A DNA stretch of 64,000 nucleotides from Gorsachius magnificus (lineage: Eukaryota > Chordata > Aves > Pelecaniformes > Ardeidae): assembly GCA_034008185.1 (NCBI GenBank), contig CM067082.1, positions 14,058,984-14,122,983 of the forward strand, read 5' to 3'. Under the pieces are notes generated by a model. It saw nothing but the letters and a program-made list of their open reading frames with translations, did not search any database and was not told where the DNA came from. Below are positions 50,878 through 63,067 of the stretch, one piece after another. Every line of letters begins with the position of its first letter. Positions within the stretch are counted from its first letter, which is position 1. Made by a program: the position numbers and the translations under genes.

Positions 50878-52816
50878 GTGTTATCCATGTCTTACATATG
50901 GGGACTGGGGCATGTGAGTGTACACATCTGAGTATGTGTAACTGAGATGCGAAGCCATCAGTGTCTTGACCACAGGAATATTCTTTCAGATATTAATAAA
51001 TATAAATGAATAATGTCCACATCCATGAACCTAATTAAACTACGTGGCATTTTATTTATCATTACCATTCACTATTTAATTGTAGTGAACAGTGTACTAT
51101 CTCCTTCCACCATTTCTTTCAGCTGCTTATCTCATAAGAGAAATAATACCATGACTATTATATGTACACTGTGGAACATTTTTTAGCCCAAACAAGTTCA
51201 AGTCATCAATAACCTCAGTGGTTATTAGGCAGAGCACTATGTTGTACCCTTTAATAACAATTAGCTGCTTCCTCCTAGATTAGAAAGCTTTTCATTAAAA
51301 GAAGATTTTTTCTTTGTGAGCAAAGATTGTAAGGTGCACCTTACCTTGCACATAACCATCTCTTGAATCAAAAGTTTTCAGTACTTTTTCACTGGGACTA
51401 CAGATATAACCACAGAATATTCACTCTATATCAAGATAGGCATATCATAATACATGAAGAAAAAAATTGTGACACTGAAAAATTACAAGGTGAGCTTCCT
51501 TCAGAGAGTAAAACTCTTGTGACAAAAAAAAAGAAAACAATATATTTAATAGCATGTTCCTGTTCCTTTTTAAAATTCAGTGAGAATTAGCAGAATAGAT
51601 CTGCTGCATGCACCAAGAAAGTACTGCAAATAATAATAAAACAGTACATTATTTCCTTATGCTCGTATATGTTCCCTCTGAAGTGTAATAATACATGTTG
51701 TTAATATATATTGTAATTCCTTGCCTTTGTTTTTTCTTAATGATGATCTTAATGAAAGCTGAGTCATTTATTCAGCAGACAAACATCAAATATTAGTTCA
51801 GGAGAAGTCTCTAGGCCCTATACAATGCAGACCTGTGTTGACTTAATGATTTTCTTCAAACACTGTTTTTGTGTGTGTTTGGCTCAGCTAATCAGGTTTC
51901 TGTCTTAGTGAATGCTAAGGTCACCAATCTCAAATTAATGGGAAAATACTAAAAAAAAATCCTGCTCTGGTGTAATTAATTTAGATAAATAGAGAATTAT
52001 AGAAAAAAATTAGGCTAGCATGTTTTTTCTTTCCATTTTGTTCACTTCAAGAAACAGAATGCATTCAGTAACCTTTTTAGTGCTTGCAAGGTCTGTTTCA
52101 TCTCATTTGAGGTGCAGGCAGTATTTTTTCCCTCCATTTCTTCAGCTAATGGGAAACAAATAAGGGTGCCCATTAGGCCCTGTAACTGAGGTTAGAAGCC
52201 CAAGAAAACTTTATAGGGGAAGGTAAACCCCTTCATCTTCTTTCTTTCCCATGCACTTCATCCTGTGCCAACTATTTATCTTTCCCTGAGTCACACCACA
52301 AAGGTGTGACATTCTAGGTTGGTTGTTCTTCTTCAGATTGAGAATTACTTCTTGCAGTGCATGAACACTAGCTGGTTTGGGCTTAAATGGAGCTTTGAGG
52401 CTTTCTAGAATTTTTTGTCTTGCTGCCCAGTATCTCTTTCTTACAGTATAACTGAGGAAATAGCTTGAAAACATGTAAAAGGAAATTGCATGCTCTCCTG
52501 TCTCCACAGCATTCTGCATTTCTGCATATTGTTTCCTTATATTTTACCATCCTTTTACCATCTTTTTTCCCAAAGTAGACATCTCTGTATGCCTCCTCTG
52601 AAGACAGAGCCCATCTGTAGAAGATCGTGTACCTCACAGTGAGGAGTGTCCCAGCAATAGCAAGAGGAGTCTTCTCCTGTTACCTACTGCAATGAGGAAG
52701 TGGGAGCAAAGCACTAGACCCCCTTTGTAAACCCCTTGGTAATGATAGATGAGTATAGGAGAGCTGCCAGGCCTTGTTGAGGGATGAAGGCAGGGAATGT
52801 ATATGTATAAAAACAT

Positions 52817-52842
52817 AAATATATATCTATATATATGTATAT
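52817..52842. repeat. AT-rich (TA)n-like run
   Basis: An interrupted TA dinucleotide run ('aatatatatctatatatatg'). Low complexity only. Confidence 0.75.
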
Positions 52843-52990
52843 CCTGCCTACAAGACAGTCCATGCAGCTTCATGTTTCATCATAAAAATAATTTCATAAC
52901 CATAGCTGTTGAGTGTTACAGACTTCATAACCTAAAATTCATAGGTTTGATCAGACTCCAACACCTGTGACACCACCAGGCAACCCCATC

Positions 52991-53020
52991 TTCCAGAGTT
53001 TTCCAGAGTTTTCCTGAGTT
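52991..53020 (+). repeat. 10-bp tandem repeat, three copies
   Basis: ttccagagtt / ttccagagtt / ttcctgagtt stand head to tail, the first two identical and the third with one change. It lies in unique sequence, not at an element junction that I can see. Confidence 0.92.
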
Positions 53021-54218
53021 ATCTATTGCTGTTGTCTTCATGTTGGAAAACATTTTCTTGGATTGCAACTTAATATCCAGAATGCAAGAATCTAAATGTT
53101 TTTCTTCACCATGCCTCATCCAGACATGAGGGAGTGGTGACTAAAGAGACTGGAGTTATTTCATCCAGGTCACAGATGTCCAATATCATTCTGTGGCATT
53201 GCTTCCCTTAAAATTTTTATTACAAAGTAATAATGGGTTTATGGTGCTACTGGAAGAAAAGGGATATTTAACAACAATTGTAGCTCCTCGCTGCAATTTT
53301 TGTAATCTCAGGACCTCAGTCAAAATCTCATGAGAAAACTCAAGCAAAAGTGTCAGAAATGCCAAGCAGTGACAAGAGGGAGATGTAAAGTCAGCACCAT
53401 GGAGGAAGGGCTCAAGCACCCTTTCATGTGAACGCAGAGCCCCAATACACTGTGATGCTCTTAATGATGTATAATTGTGCCCCAGCTGGCCCCAGTTTGT
53501 GGAATTGTTACAGTTTCCTGGTTCAGATGAACCTCAGAGTTCAGCTCAAAATATAATGAAAAATAAAGGAGGCGGTGCCAGAGAATGCCTGGGTAAAATG
53601 TCTGTGCACAAGACCGGCAGGAGTTACGAGAGGCGATACATTTCTGACCATTGAACTAGTTTGCTTCGGGTACATTTCTCACCTGCCTTTTGGACATTAT
53701 TAGAAATCCCAGCACAAGGAGCCTGCTCAATTTTTAAATTTTTATTTCTTCTCTATTAAAGCTGGCCAAATAACTTAAGAAAGGATTTGCAAATAAGCTA
53801 GAGATTTGCCGCTATTCACAGGTTTGTTTGATACTGAAACACATCTGACTGGCACCTTGAAGGCATTCATAGGTATAAACTCTTCCTGAATTTTAGCATG
53901 AGTGATTGTAATGGGAATTTGTAGTGGAAAAATTCAAGTTGCAGAGCAGAAATACCATCATGGTTCACATGTGAACATTGCACAACATGTAAAATAACTA
54001 TCACATAAGCAGAGGGCAAGGTTTTCAGCTATTTGGTTAGTACATTCAAGTTTCATATTGATCTGAAGAAATAAGGATAAAATGAGCCAAATGAAATCAC
54101 CATCAAAAAGAGGAGCAAGATTTCCAAAGATTTTCCAGAATCTCCTCATGATATTATATTTCACACAATGATATTTTAGACCAGTGTTGCAAATAAAGGG
54201 AATGAAGAAAATATAAGC

Positions 54219-54236
54219 TTTTTTTTTAAAAAAAAA
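54219..54236. repeat. Perfect T9A9 palindrome
   Basis: Nine T's are followed directly by nine A's, giving an 18-bp perfect palindrome flanked by 'agc' and 'cag'. A/T tracts of this form stiffen or bend DNA and can be unstable. No gene or promoter is evident beside it. Confidence 0.9.
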
Positions 54237-56044
54237 CAGTGGATACACAAAGTTTTCCATTTTAATCCACATGTAGGCCTCCAAATGACCTTACTTGCAG
54301 AGACATAGAGTGTTGCAAAACTCGTGAGAGATCAATTCAGTTCAGGCCAAGACTATATCAACCAAATATTTATATTATGGTCAGAATTCAGTCCCCACTG
54401 CTTTTTTCTCATTCACTCTCCAATTCTAAATTAATTGAGTTTCTGTTTTCACACCAGTATGAGATGCTAGAAATAGTTTCAGGTGGAAATATCTATCAAT
54501 ATGAAGCCATAATGAAAATCCGGATGAAAATAGTAAATACATATATTTTTTAAAGCATTTAAGAATAAGATCTCCATCTTGAATTTTTGTCTGTCTGAGT
54601 TTACATGTACTTAATGCTGTGATTGACTTTAAGAACATTTTTCCCTTGGTTCTGGCCCCAAGGTTTGAATGATTCAGCCTACAGTAATTTACACTTCACT
54701 GTCAAAGAGAGCAAAGCTGAAGATGGCTGTTCTTTTCCTTGTTAACTCACATTTTGCATATTTTAGTTTGCTTTTGAAGTGCCTATTATTGGAAACCACT
54801 CTTCTGTCCTTTCAGATATCAGGGTTGTCAGAAGTACTGTCTAATAATTTGTATAATGAACCCAGTTAAAATGATCTTGTGGTTATGAAGTGCTGCTGGA
54901 GAGGAAACCTTCACCTTCTGACTCCTGGTCCACGCTCCGGACATGTCCTCTCTCTGTCCCCTCTCTGTGCTCCTGCTCTGGGTCAGTTAATTGGAAATCT
55001 TTTGGTGGGGTCCATGCATTGCCCATTGACACAACTCAGCGTGGCAAACCTGGTGGCCCCTCTGTCTGCCTGCTGCAGAGACCTTGCTTTGTTTTCTATT
55101 CTTGTGTGAGAAGAGTTTAGCCTAACAAACCACTTTGTAGGACCCTGGCCAAATCCCCTTTCTAAAGGCTCACTACCATCTGGTTCATAAACACTAATCT
55201 ATACCAGACATGCTCTTGTTCAATGTTATAAAAGAGAAACTGGGGGGAAAAAAGCCCCTTTCAGTCATTCCCCTCACCCAGTGTTCCCACTCTGCCATGT
55301 CCCACCTGTACTAGTTACTTCTCAGCTTTTGACTGGGGGCTATGGAGATCTGAAACACTGGCAACGTCATCAGCAGACATTGACAGCTGTTTGAACACTG
55401 CTTCCAGTTGTCAGCCCCAAACTCTTCCCTTGTGGCTTTTGCTAACATGAAGTGCCAAAACGTTTCACACGGTAGCAAGTGGAGGTGTTTCTGAGCAGGA
55501 CGGTGTGAAGAGTGCCATTGCTGCTGAGAAAGAAATGCAAACCCACTTCTTACACCAGTCCAGCCACAGCCATATCAGACAGAGGCTATTGACTGTAACT
55601 GCAGTTGTATACATTTGTAAGATTGGGTCAATAGCTATGCAGCCCACAGACTGATGCAGACATGGAGCCCAGCTGTCAGCCCCTTTTAATGAAACATTAA
55701 AAGATTTGAAGTTGTTCATATCTTCTGGTGGTGGCATCACACTATCACCTTGCAGATGGAGGTCATGCCCCAGGGTGGATGAAATCTAAGTGCTGGCAGG
55801 AGCTCCAACTAGGTAAATCACAGCAGTCGCTCCCACACAGTGTCACAGCTTGTGTGCCAGTCCTCTTTGCAGTAGTTTTTTAAAAGGGTTAAATAAACCA
55901 TATCCTTTGCAGTTAAGTAGCGGAACTATACCTGTTTTCTATAATATGTAAGAAAATCCTCTGCTCCCTATATGGCATAAGGAAACACTTTTTCCTTTTC
56001 CTTGTGTTGTGTGTATCAAGGGTACAAGGTGAGAGCTGACTAAT

Positions 56045-56557
56045 TGTCATTGTTTAACGCTGGCTGGCAACTCAGCACCATGCAGCCACTCACTCACTCA
56101 CTCCCCCCACAATGGGACAGGGGAGAGAATCGGAAGGGTAGAACTGAGAAAACTTGTGGGTTGAGATAAAGACAGTTTAATAGGGAAAGCAAAAGCCATG
56201 CACACAAGCAAAGCAAAACATTCCCTCCTTCCCATGGGCAGGCGGGTGCTCAGCCATCCCCAGGAAAGCAGGGCTCCATCATGCGTAACGGTGACTTGGG
56301 AAGACAAACGCCATCACTCCAAACGTCCCCCTCTTCCTTCTTCTTCCCCCAGCTCATATATTGAGCAGGATGTCATATGGTATGGAATAGCCCTTTGGTC
56401 AGTTGGGGTCAGCTGTCCTGGCTGTGCCCCCTTCCCAATTTCTTGTGCACCTGGCAGAGCTGAGACCTGAGAAGTCCTTGGCCAGTGTAAGCACTACCCA
56501 GCAACAACTAAAACATCAGTGTGTCATCAACATTCTTCTAGTACTAAATCCAAAACA
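56045..56557 (-). mobile_element. Solo LTR of the same avian ERV family, minus strand
   Basis: Read on the minus strand, this 513-bp LTR begins TGTTTTGGATTTAG and ends AAACAATGACA, with TG...CA ends. It is flanked by a perfect 5-bp target duplication CTAAT (56040-56044 and 56558-56562). It shares with the 29.8 kb LTR the core 'cagctgaccccaactgacc' and 'ttccataccatatgac' (minus-strand wording) and the late 'taaactgtctttatctcaa' segment. An ATTAAA-type signal precedes the latter. Its 5' end starts further into the U3 than the other copy, so it is a distinct subfamily or a variant. No internal viral genes adjoin it. Confidence 0.9.
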
Positions 56558-59500
56558 CTAATGGGTTTGGTCTGGGCACCTTTTGCTGTCTTTGCTGGCA
56601 GCCTGCAAGAACAGCAGCAGCACTTTGAGCCCTGGGGGCTGCTGGGGGTACGCTGGAGTATCTGAAAGCCCTGAATTCAGCAATTACCAAAAGGGACCTT
56701 CCCACTGATATGAAACCGTGTCAGTTCATGTTTCTGACTGAGCCAGAGTAACACTCTATTGCCTTTTGTGTATTCTTTGCCTCTTTGTATGAACTCATGC
56801 TCGAAGGTTAAATTTCAAGGCAAAAAAGTTAATGAGTGTGGCAAGAAAATACCATCCTTGAGTGGCTAAGTATATATTTGCCTGACTTGTAATTTAATGT
56901 AAAAATTAAGCTAATGAATTGCAAGGGAGGATAATACTTTGGAAAATGCTGGCTGCATTAGAAATAGACAATTGGGAATGACAGATTCCTCCACAGAGAG
57001 GAGAGATTGCTCTACTCTCTTTTTTTGTCTATTTGTTTTCCCTTATTCTGTCCTACTGTGAGTGGAAGTGACAATTGTCCTTCAAACTCTATTTATCATG
57101 ACTGACTCTCTGTTTGGCTCAATAATCAGCTAGAAATAAAATCATTTGTATATAGCAAATGTATTTACTAACAGATAGAGAGGATCTCTAAATCAGGTGG
57201 ATCTGTTAACATGTGACCACTCAAATACAAAAATTTAAAAAAAAAAAAATCACTGTGATGATGAAAGTAAAAGCCTAAATTTCGTGATGACAAATGAACA
57301 GGACAAGATGAAGCAATTCCCTTTCCGACGACTGCAATTCAGCACCTGGAAATGGGGGGTGTGAACACAGCTGCAACAACCACCCCATAGCTCAACTGTG
57401 GCTTCCATGCAGGGCAGTAACGCCCAAACACCATATAAGCACAAGGGGTGATTGATTTTAATGTTAGAAGAAAATTGCAAGCAGGAACATTTACTCATGA
57501 AGGAAATTAATCATTGGGGTAAAGAAAAAAACACTGGTGGGTCTTAGCAAAGAATATAGCCACAACCAAAAACATTGTGCATTCACTTGGCAGAAAAACC
57601 CTAAACATACTACACCTACAAACAAGAAGGGTAAGGGGGTATTTCACTGAATTCATCTGGAGGCTGTGCTCCATCTTCAGCAGCTTCACTAAGTACGCAT
57701 GCTGGTCAGATGGTGCATCCAACATGGTGTGACTTCTTGATGACCCCCACCCTGTGTTAACCCATGTCGGCCACATAGGATATATTGGTTCTGTAGTATT
57801 TGAAGTGGCTTTTATTACCTACAGGGAAGCACTGCTGGACATCAAAGTGGATGGCAGGGCACAAGCAGTTTCTCATGGATCCCCAGTTTTGAAGGCCAGA
57901 AGAGAACATTAGACAGGACCTCTAGAGCATATGGTATTGACTGTCACCTATCTGTAAGGCAGACAAACCTGGCATATATCAGGGGCAGAGACAGGTGATA
58001 AAATCTATTCTATTCTTGCTTCCATAGGAGGAGATGTGGATGAAAAGAATCTTATTCAGCAGAAAATCATACACTGGTATCAGACTTTCTGCTGACAAAA
58101 TATTTGAGTAAACAGACATGAAATCAACTACACCACAGCAGGACAAGGAAAAGAGGAGGGAGGAAAGGGATGACTTCCAGAGTGGGAAAGGTTGTTTTTT
58201 CCCCAATCAGGAAAGAAAAAATTTGAGAGAAGAATTTGATTGGTCTTACTCTCCCCTACCTTCCAACATGTTTAGCTTCAACACCAGACATGAGACACTA
58301 GATAAGCAAATCCAGGGCTCAGTGATAGTATTCTAGAGTAATTTTAGAGGGCCTTGTGTATTTTATCCAACCTCTGCCTGCTAGTCCCAAAGGGTGAAGG
58401 TCCCCTGGAGATGCTGTGTCATACTGGCCAGCTTCCAAGCAAATGTCCTGGATACCCTAATCTCAAAGAGTTGTGAGATGCTCATATCTGGGCATATGAC
58501 TTTCATCTTGGGCACAAAACAAGGCTTGCTCCCATGTGTCCAGAATCAATCATCCTCAGGTAGCTGGTGTGATCCCTCAGACCTTGCTTTGGCCAAAGAT
58601 TTTGTGCATTATTGCACACAAAATCCTTTTTAAAATGTACTTCAGTGGGAACCTCTAAGGACAGGGACTCTGAACTTCTCAGCTCACAGCCTTTGCTCCT
58701 ACTATACCCCCACCTGCAGTGATGACATTCAAGTCCCAACACCCTAGCTGTGCTGCCCCGGTAATACCCTCATACTGGGGCTATCAGGGCAGAGAAGGTG
58801 GCCAGCTGAGGCTGACCGACCAAAGGGGCAAAAGCTTCAGGGTGGAGTAGATGCTGAGGATGGATGTTGTTTGCAAGCAGAGGCATCACCACTCTCTTTT
58901 TCATCATGTCTTCACCCGTGGTCATGTGTTGCACATCTGTGCCTTTTTCAAACAGCTGAACACCATCTTACAGCAAACTCCGCAGCTCAAAATTGAAATT
59001 TTTTTCACCCTGTCGTTCCTAACATCCTCCTTTTATTTCATTTCACTGCTTCCCTGCAGCTCTTAAAATATGATTCAAGGAAAACTGTAGCAAAGAGGGA
59101 AGCTTTCCAGTTGCAACACCTGATTAACAAGGAAACAGGCAACTTTCTCCTTCAAATACAGGGGCATGTGCTTGTTCTTGAAAAGCAGACAGATATTTTT
59201 GCAGTCCTGCCGGGCACACCGTCTAAGGACTGTGCTTTCTGACTGCAAGTGCATACAATGTTCTGAACATTAGTGACTGCACATCTCATCTCAGTATCCA
59301 CCAGGAAAACCTCTGAAAAATAAGGTATGGGCCCCCATTATTGTTGTAACAGAACACCATGAAGTTAAACCAGAAGCAAATGAAACAAGACATCAACATC
59401 CAGAATAAGTTGAAAGCCACACACTGAACATGCCAATTGATACAAGTTTTTGACAGTGTTTCTGTATTTCTAGGTCTTATGAATTACCTTCTTCATGATG

Positions 59501-61591
59501 TTGGGTTGATCAAAGATTGGGAAACATCAGAAAATATAGCCACTGCTGGATCACATGCAGAAAGTTGGCACTGTCAGTGCTCTCAGGTACATTCTTTGAG
59601 GTAAATTAAAGCAATATTCCCCTTTTAAGTAAGTAGGTGAATTTGACAGTAGCCCTCTAGACGTTTGCTATGGGTGCCTTTCCTGTCAAGCAGGCTAAGT
59701 TGCATGTGACTATTTCTTCTTTCACTTTTATTGGTGTTAAATCCTTAACTTCAGTGTGAAGTATCATACCCTGCTTCATTTCCAACCGCTTCTCATCTTG
59801 AGCCATCCCTAGGGTACCACTGAACTGCCAGCTCCTGTTGAAGGAGTCATTAGCATCCTTCATTGAATACAAGCACTGAAACAGCAATAGGCATGGCAAA
59901 AAGTGGAATGGAAACAGACATCACAGTAATATCTTTTTTAGGACTTGATTCTCCTGTTATTCCACTATAGGCCAGAATAGCAGGCACTTCGATAAGGAAG
60001 AAGGAAGAGCACTGACCTCAGTGCAGGATCAAGCCTCTTGCTCCTGCCAAGCATTTGCTACCAATTCCTACAGCTGAAGTATTTACCAGTAATTAACTGC
60101 TTACAGCATATTGATTTAAGAAGACATTTTCCTTGGAAAATTCAGCCTCAAGTTGTCAAATGTTTTTGACTTGAAAAGAAAGGGGAAAAGTAAAGAGGAA
60201 AGAATTAAGTAGTGTCAAACCTTTTTGTGCCAGAAGTGCTGAATTTTTGGTTTTGACACTTATCTCAGCAAAACTAACCCAATTTGACACTTCATCTTAG
60301 CAAAAGTAACCCAATCTTAAAAAAAAAAGATAATCAAATGGGTTAAACAATCTGACAATGAGACAAAACTTTTCATTTCAGATTAGAGGAAATATTAAAG
60401 CTTGAGCCAAAACACATTTATTCACTTTGTTCATTTCATTATAAATCTTGGGCAAATTCAGTTTTGGTTTGACCCAAACTAAATTTCTTTCCTCTCTGAA
60501 AAACCCATTACTTACTGACCTAAACTAATCACTTTAGTTTCCTTTAAGAGAAGGGCCAAATCACATATTTTCTGGTCAGTTCCCAAATGATAGTAGGTAA
60601 CAGCGAGGAGAGGAGGAGGAGGTCCTGCAGGACATTTTGAACCAATCCATCTATGTTTGTAATGTAATCCAAAGTGCCATTAGACCACCCTCAAGCAGAT
60701 AAGAAGTAATATGTTAGGGGAGCTATTGAACAGGATTTTTTTATTGAATAACACAGTTAGGTCGCACAGATGTTTCTTCTATTATGCTAGTTTTAAATTT
60801 CTATTTCCTTCTGCAAGTTGGTATTACAATGTTGATTCTCTCAGTAGTAATAACAGTCCCTGCAGAAGAGATGGCTCTCTCCATACCTATTTTAGGGAAA
60901 GCTCTAACTTCGGCCACCTAGAAGAGGTTGTTCACCTCTGAAGTTGAAAGTTCAGCTGACTGCCAGTTTGCGACTCATTCAGTAACAAATAAACAAAGTT
61001 TCTATCGTTGGCCCACTGAATTTGCACTGGAAATTCTCAGAGAGAAAGACAGAGCACCTTCGTTTGAGGTCCAGGGGTCTTTCTACTTCTATTCAAGCTG
61101 GAATTATCCTGAAAACTGCTGGGAATTTGGAGGCAGATTCAACAAAAAGCTGTTTTCAGGGCACCAAACAGGTGTGAGATTTGTTTGAAAGTTCAGGGCA
61201 TTTCCTTATTTGAATCTGTTAACACCTGGCCACTGCAAATCAAGTAGAAATTTGACAGATCCTTATGCAGTGGCTGACTCACAGGACACAGAAAGGACCA
61301 TATTGGGGTGGCTTGGTAATACCTAATTAAAAGAAGATGTGGCAGCATTATAACATGCACAGTTGTTTATACATCTTATCTCCTCACTACAGCAAGGCAT
61401 TTAATTTCCACATTCAACATTTTCTGAACAAAAATGGTCCTAAGCCGTTTCTAATATCCATGAAGCAGGGCTGAAACCTCTGTTTATCTAAACCATGTAT
61501 CATGTGGAGACATCTTTTTAACCTTCCTATTATTATACAAACATCATAAGCATCTCTGATACCTTACAACTTTTTTTCTTTCATTTTACAG

Positions 61592-61761
61592 AAAACAAAA
61601 CAATTGAAGAGTTTGGGGAGCTATGCAGAACGCTTGGATGCAGGACCCTGCTCAGCACAGCTGGGACCCCTCTGAGGTCATCTCATGGGCTTCTTGTAGT
61701 CATAATTACTTCCTACTCTGCCTGCGGCCCGCTCCGTCAGCCAGTGCTGGGCAAGCGGTTG
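61592..61761 (+). other. Possible non-coding exon: splice-acceptor-like and donor-like ends
   Basis: A pyrimidine-rich stretch 'tttttttctttcattttaca' followed by G forms a good 3' splice-site-like sequence ending at 61591. About 170 bp later 'cggttg|gtgagag' resembles a 5' splice site at 61762. The enclosed segment has no long open frame that I recognise. Both motifs occur by chance often, so this is only a candidate for a lncRNA or UTR exon. Confidence 0.25.
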
Positions 61762-61895
61762 GTGAGAGGCCGTGACTCTGCTTCCTCTGGCCTCCCCTCG
61801 GGATGGTGGGGTGTTCCCAGGATGCTCCGCCACAGCCGGTGGAGGGCGGGACAGCCGTCTTGCACAAGCCGCTGTCTGCGTCTGTGTCTCGTTTG
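61720..61895. promoter_or_regulatory. Isolated CpG-dense, GC-rich islet
   Basis: About 13 CpG dinucleotides fall in ~175 bp (for example 'gcggcccgctccgtcagcc'), in a window where CpG is otherwise scarce. It is too short for a classical CpG island, and no TATA box or known gene start is visible. It could be a small promoter or enhancer, an exon of unknown RNA, or a retained GC-rich insert. The assignment as regulatory is inference. Confidence 0.35.
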
Positions 61896-63052
61896 CTTGA
61901 GTGTCTCTACCACCAGAAGACTTTTGTTATTTCTGGTTTTGTCAACCTTCTGCAACGTATTTGTGGATGAGTCTAGAGATAATACAAGATGGGAAGGTTA
62001 TCCACTTTGAAACAGAGTGAGCTGTGGTGCTCTCACCCTAAATGTGAGATATCTCTCTAGTTTATAATCCATCTCCTCTCTCTCCCGGAGTAGGAAGAGA
62101 AGTAGATTTCTGCTGATACAAGAAGATCTGCCCAAAAAGGTGACTTACATTTATAGTTTCCACATTTACAGTGAGTGGCATTTCTATACTAGTCAATCTT
62201 CCATACAAATATCTCTGTGAGCTCAAACATGCAGGCATGCTGCAAAACATATCAGAAGCAGATTTAACAGTTGGACTCAGCTGCGTTCTTTGCAGATGAT
62301 ACCCAGCAGCTCTTTCCTGTTGGTATCTGGCCTATCTGGTTTTAAAATACCTCATCAAAACTACACTTCATTGACTTCAAACTTTGGTACTATTGATCTG
62401 CTCGGTCAAGCAGAAACAGCGTTCTGCCACTATCTGAGTACTACTCTTCCGTAGCTTTGTAGTTTTGCCCATATGATATGTAGCACTCATGTATGGAAGT
62501 ATTTCCAAGATTATATCTTGGGCTATAATTTATAGAAATGCATTTGTTTGCTATAACTGTCAACCATATTTTCCAGCTCAGGAAAAGCAATGAGTGTTCC
62601 AGACATTGGCCAGTTCCTGCCCAGAGGACCTTGTTTCCTGAGGAGAAAAAAGAGGAGGAATTAATCTAAATTGTGGATCTCTTTAGTGAAGGTGTCTCTC
62701 TCTGGATTAGACACCGTAGATTCCCTTTGTAACCATCAATGCAGTCACCGTACTTTGTGCTGAGTAGATTCATCTGATCCTGAAATGACCATGGGCCTTT
62801 GCATACCACTGATTGTACTGGGTGGGCCTACCTTGTCTGGAGAGGGAGACATGACAACTGGTTCATGAGTAGACACCCAAAATTCATCAAGATGGTTCCC
62901 ATTTCTAAATCCCATCTAACAGCTTAGTTATCATTGACATCAACATAACTAAACATGATGTACTTGATGTACTCTTCTATGCATGTCTGAGGAGCTGGAC
63001 CTTTATTTCTAACTTCATACACGGGATCAGCTCCACTGTGAGACTGGCTCAC

Positions 63053-63067
63053 ATATATATATATATA
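63053..63067. repeat. Short (AT)n run
   Basis: Seven and a half perfect AT units in ordinary AT-rich sequence. Confidence 0.8.

Larger units (their letters stand above)
50878..56039. other. Gene-free AT-rich unique sequence
   Basis: No gene is supported. It contains an AT-rich run around 52817-52842, a 10-bp triplicate at 52991-53020 and a T9A9 palindrome at 54219-54236, listed separately. Overlapping minus-strand frames at 52211-52873 have no family resemblance that I can name. Confidence 0.6.

Noticed and set aside
29770..56557. A single provirus bounded by the two LTRs
   Set aside because: The LTRs are in opposite orientation, have different target duplications, and the interval holds no gag, pol or env sequence.
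60928..61188. 86-codon plus-strand frame as a gene
   Set aside because: No recognised domain and no supporting splice or promoter context; it may be conserved non-coding sequence but that cannot be judged from one genome.
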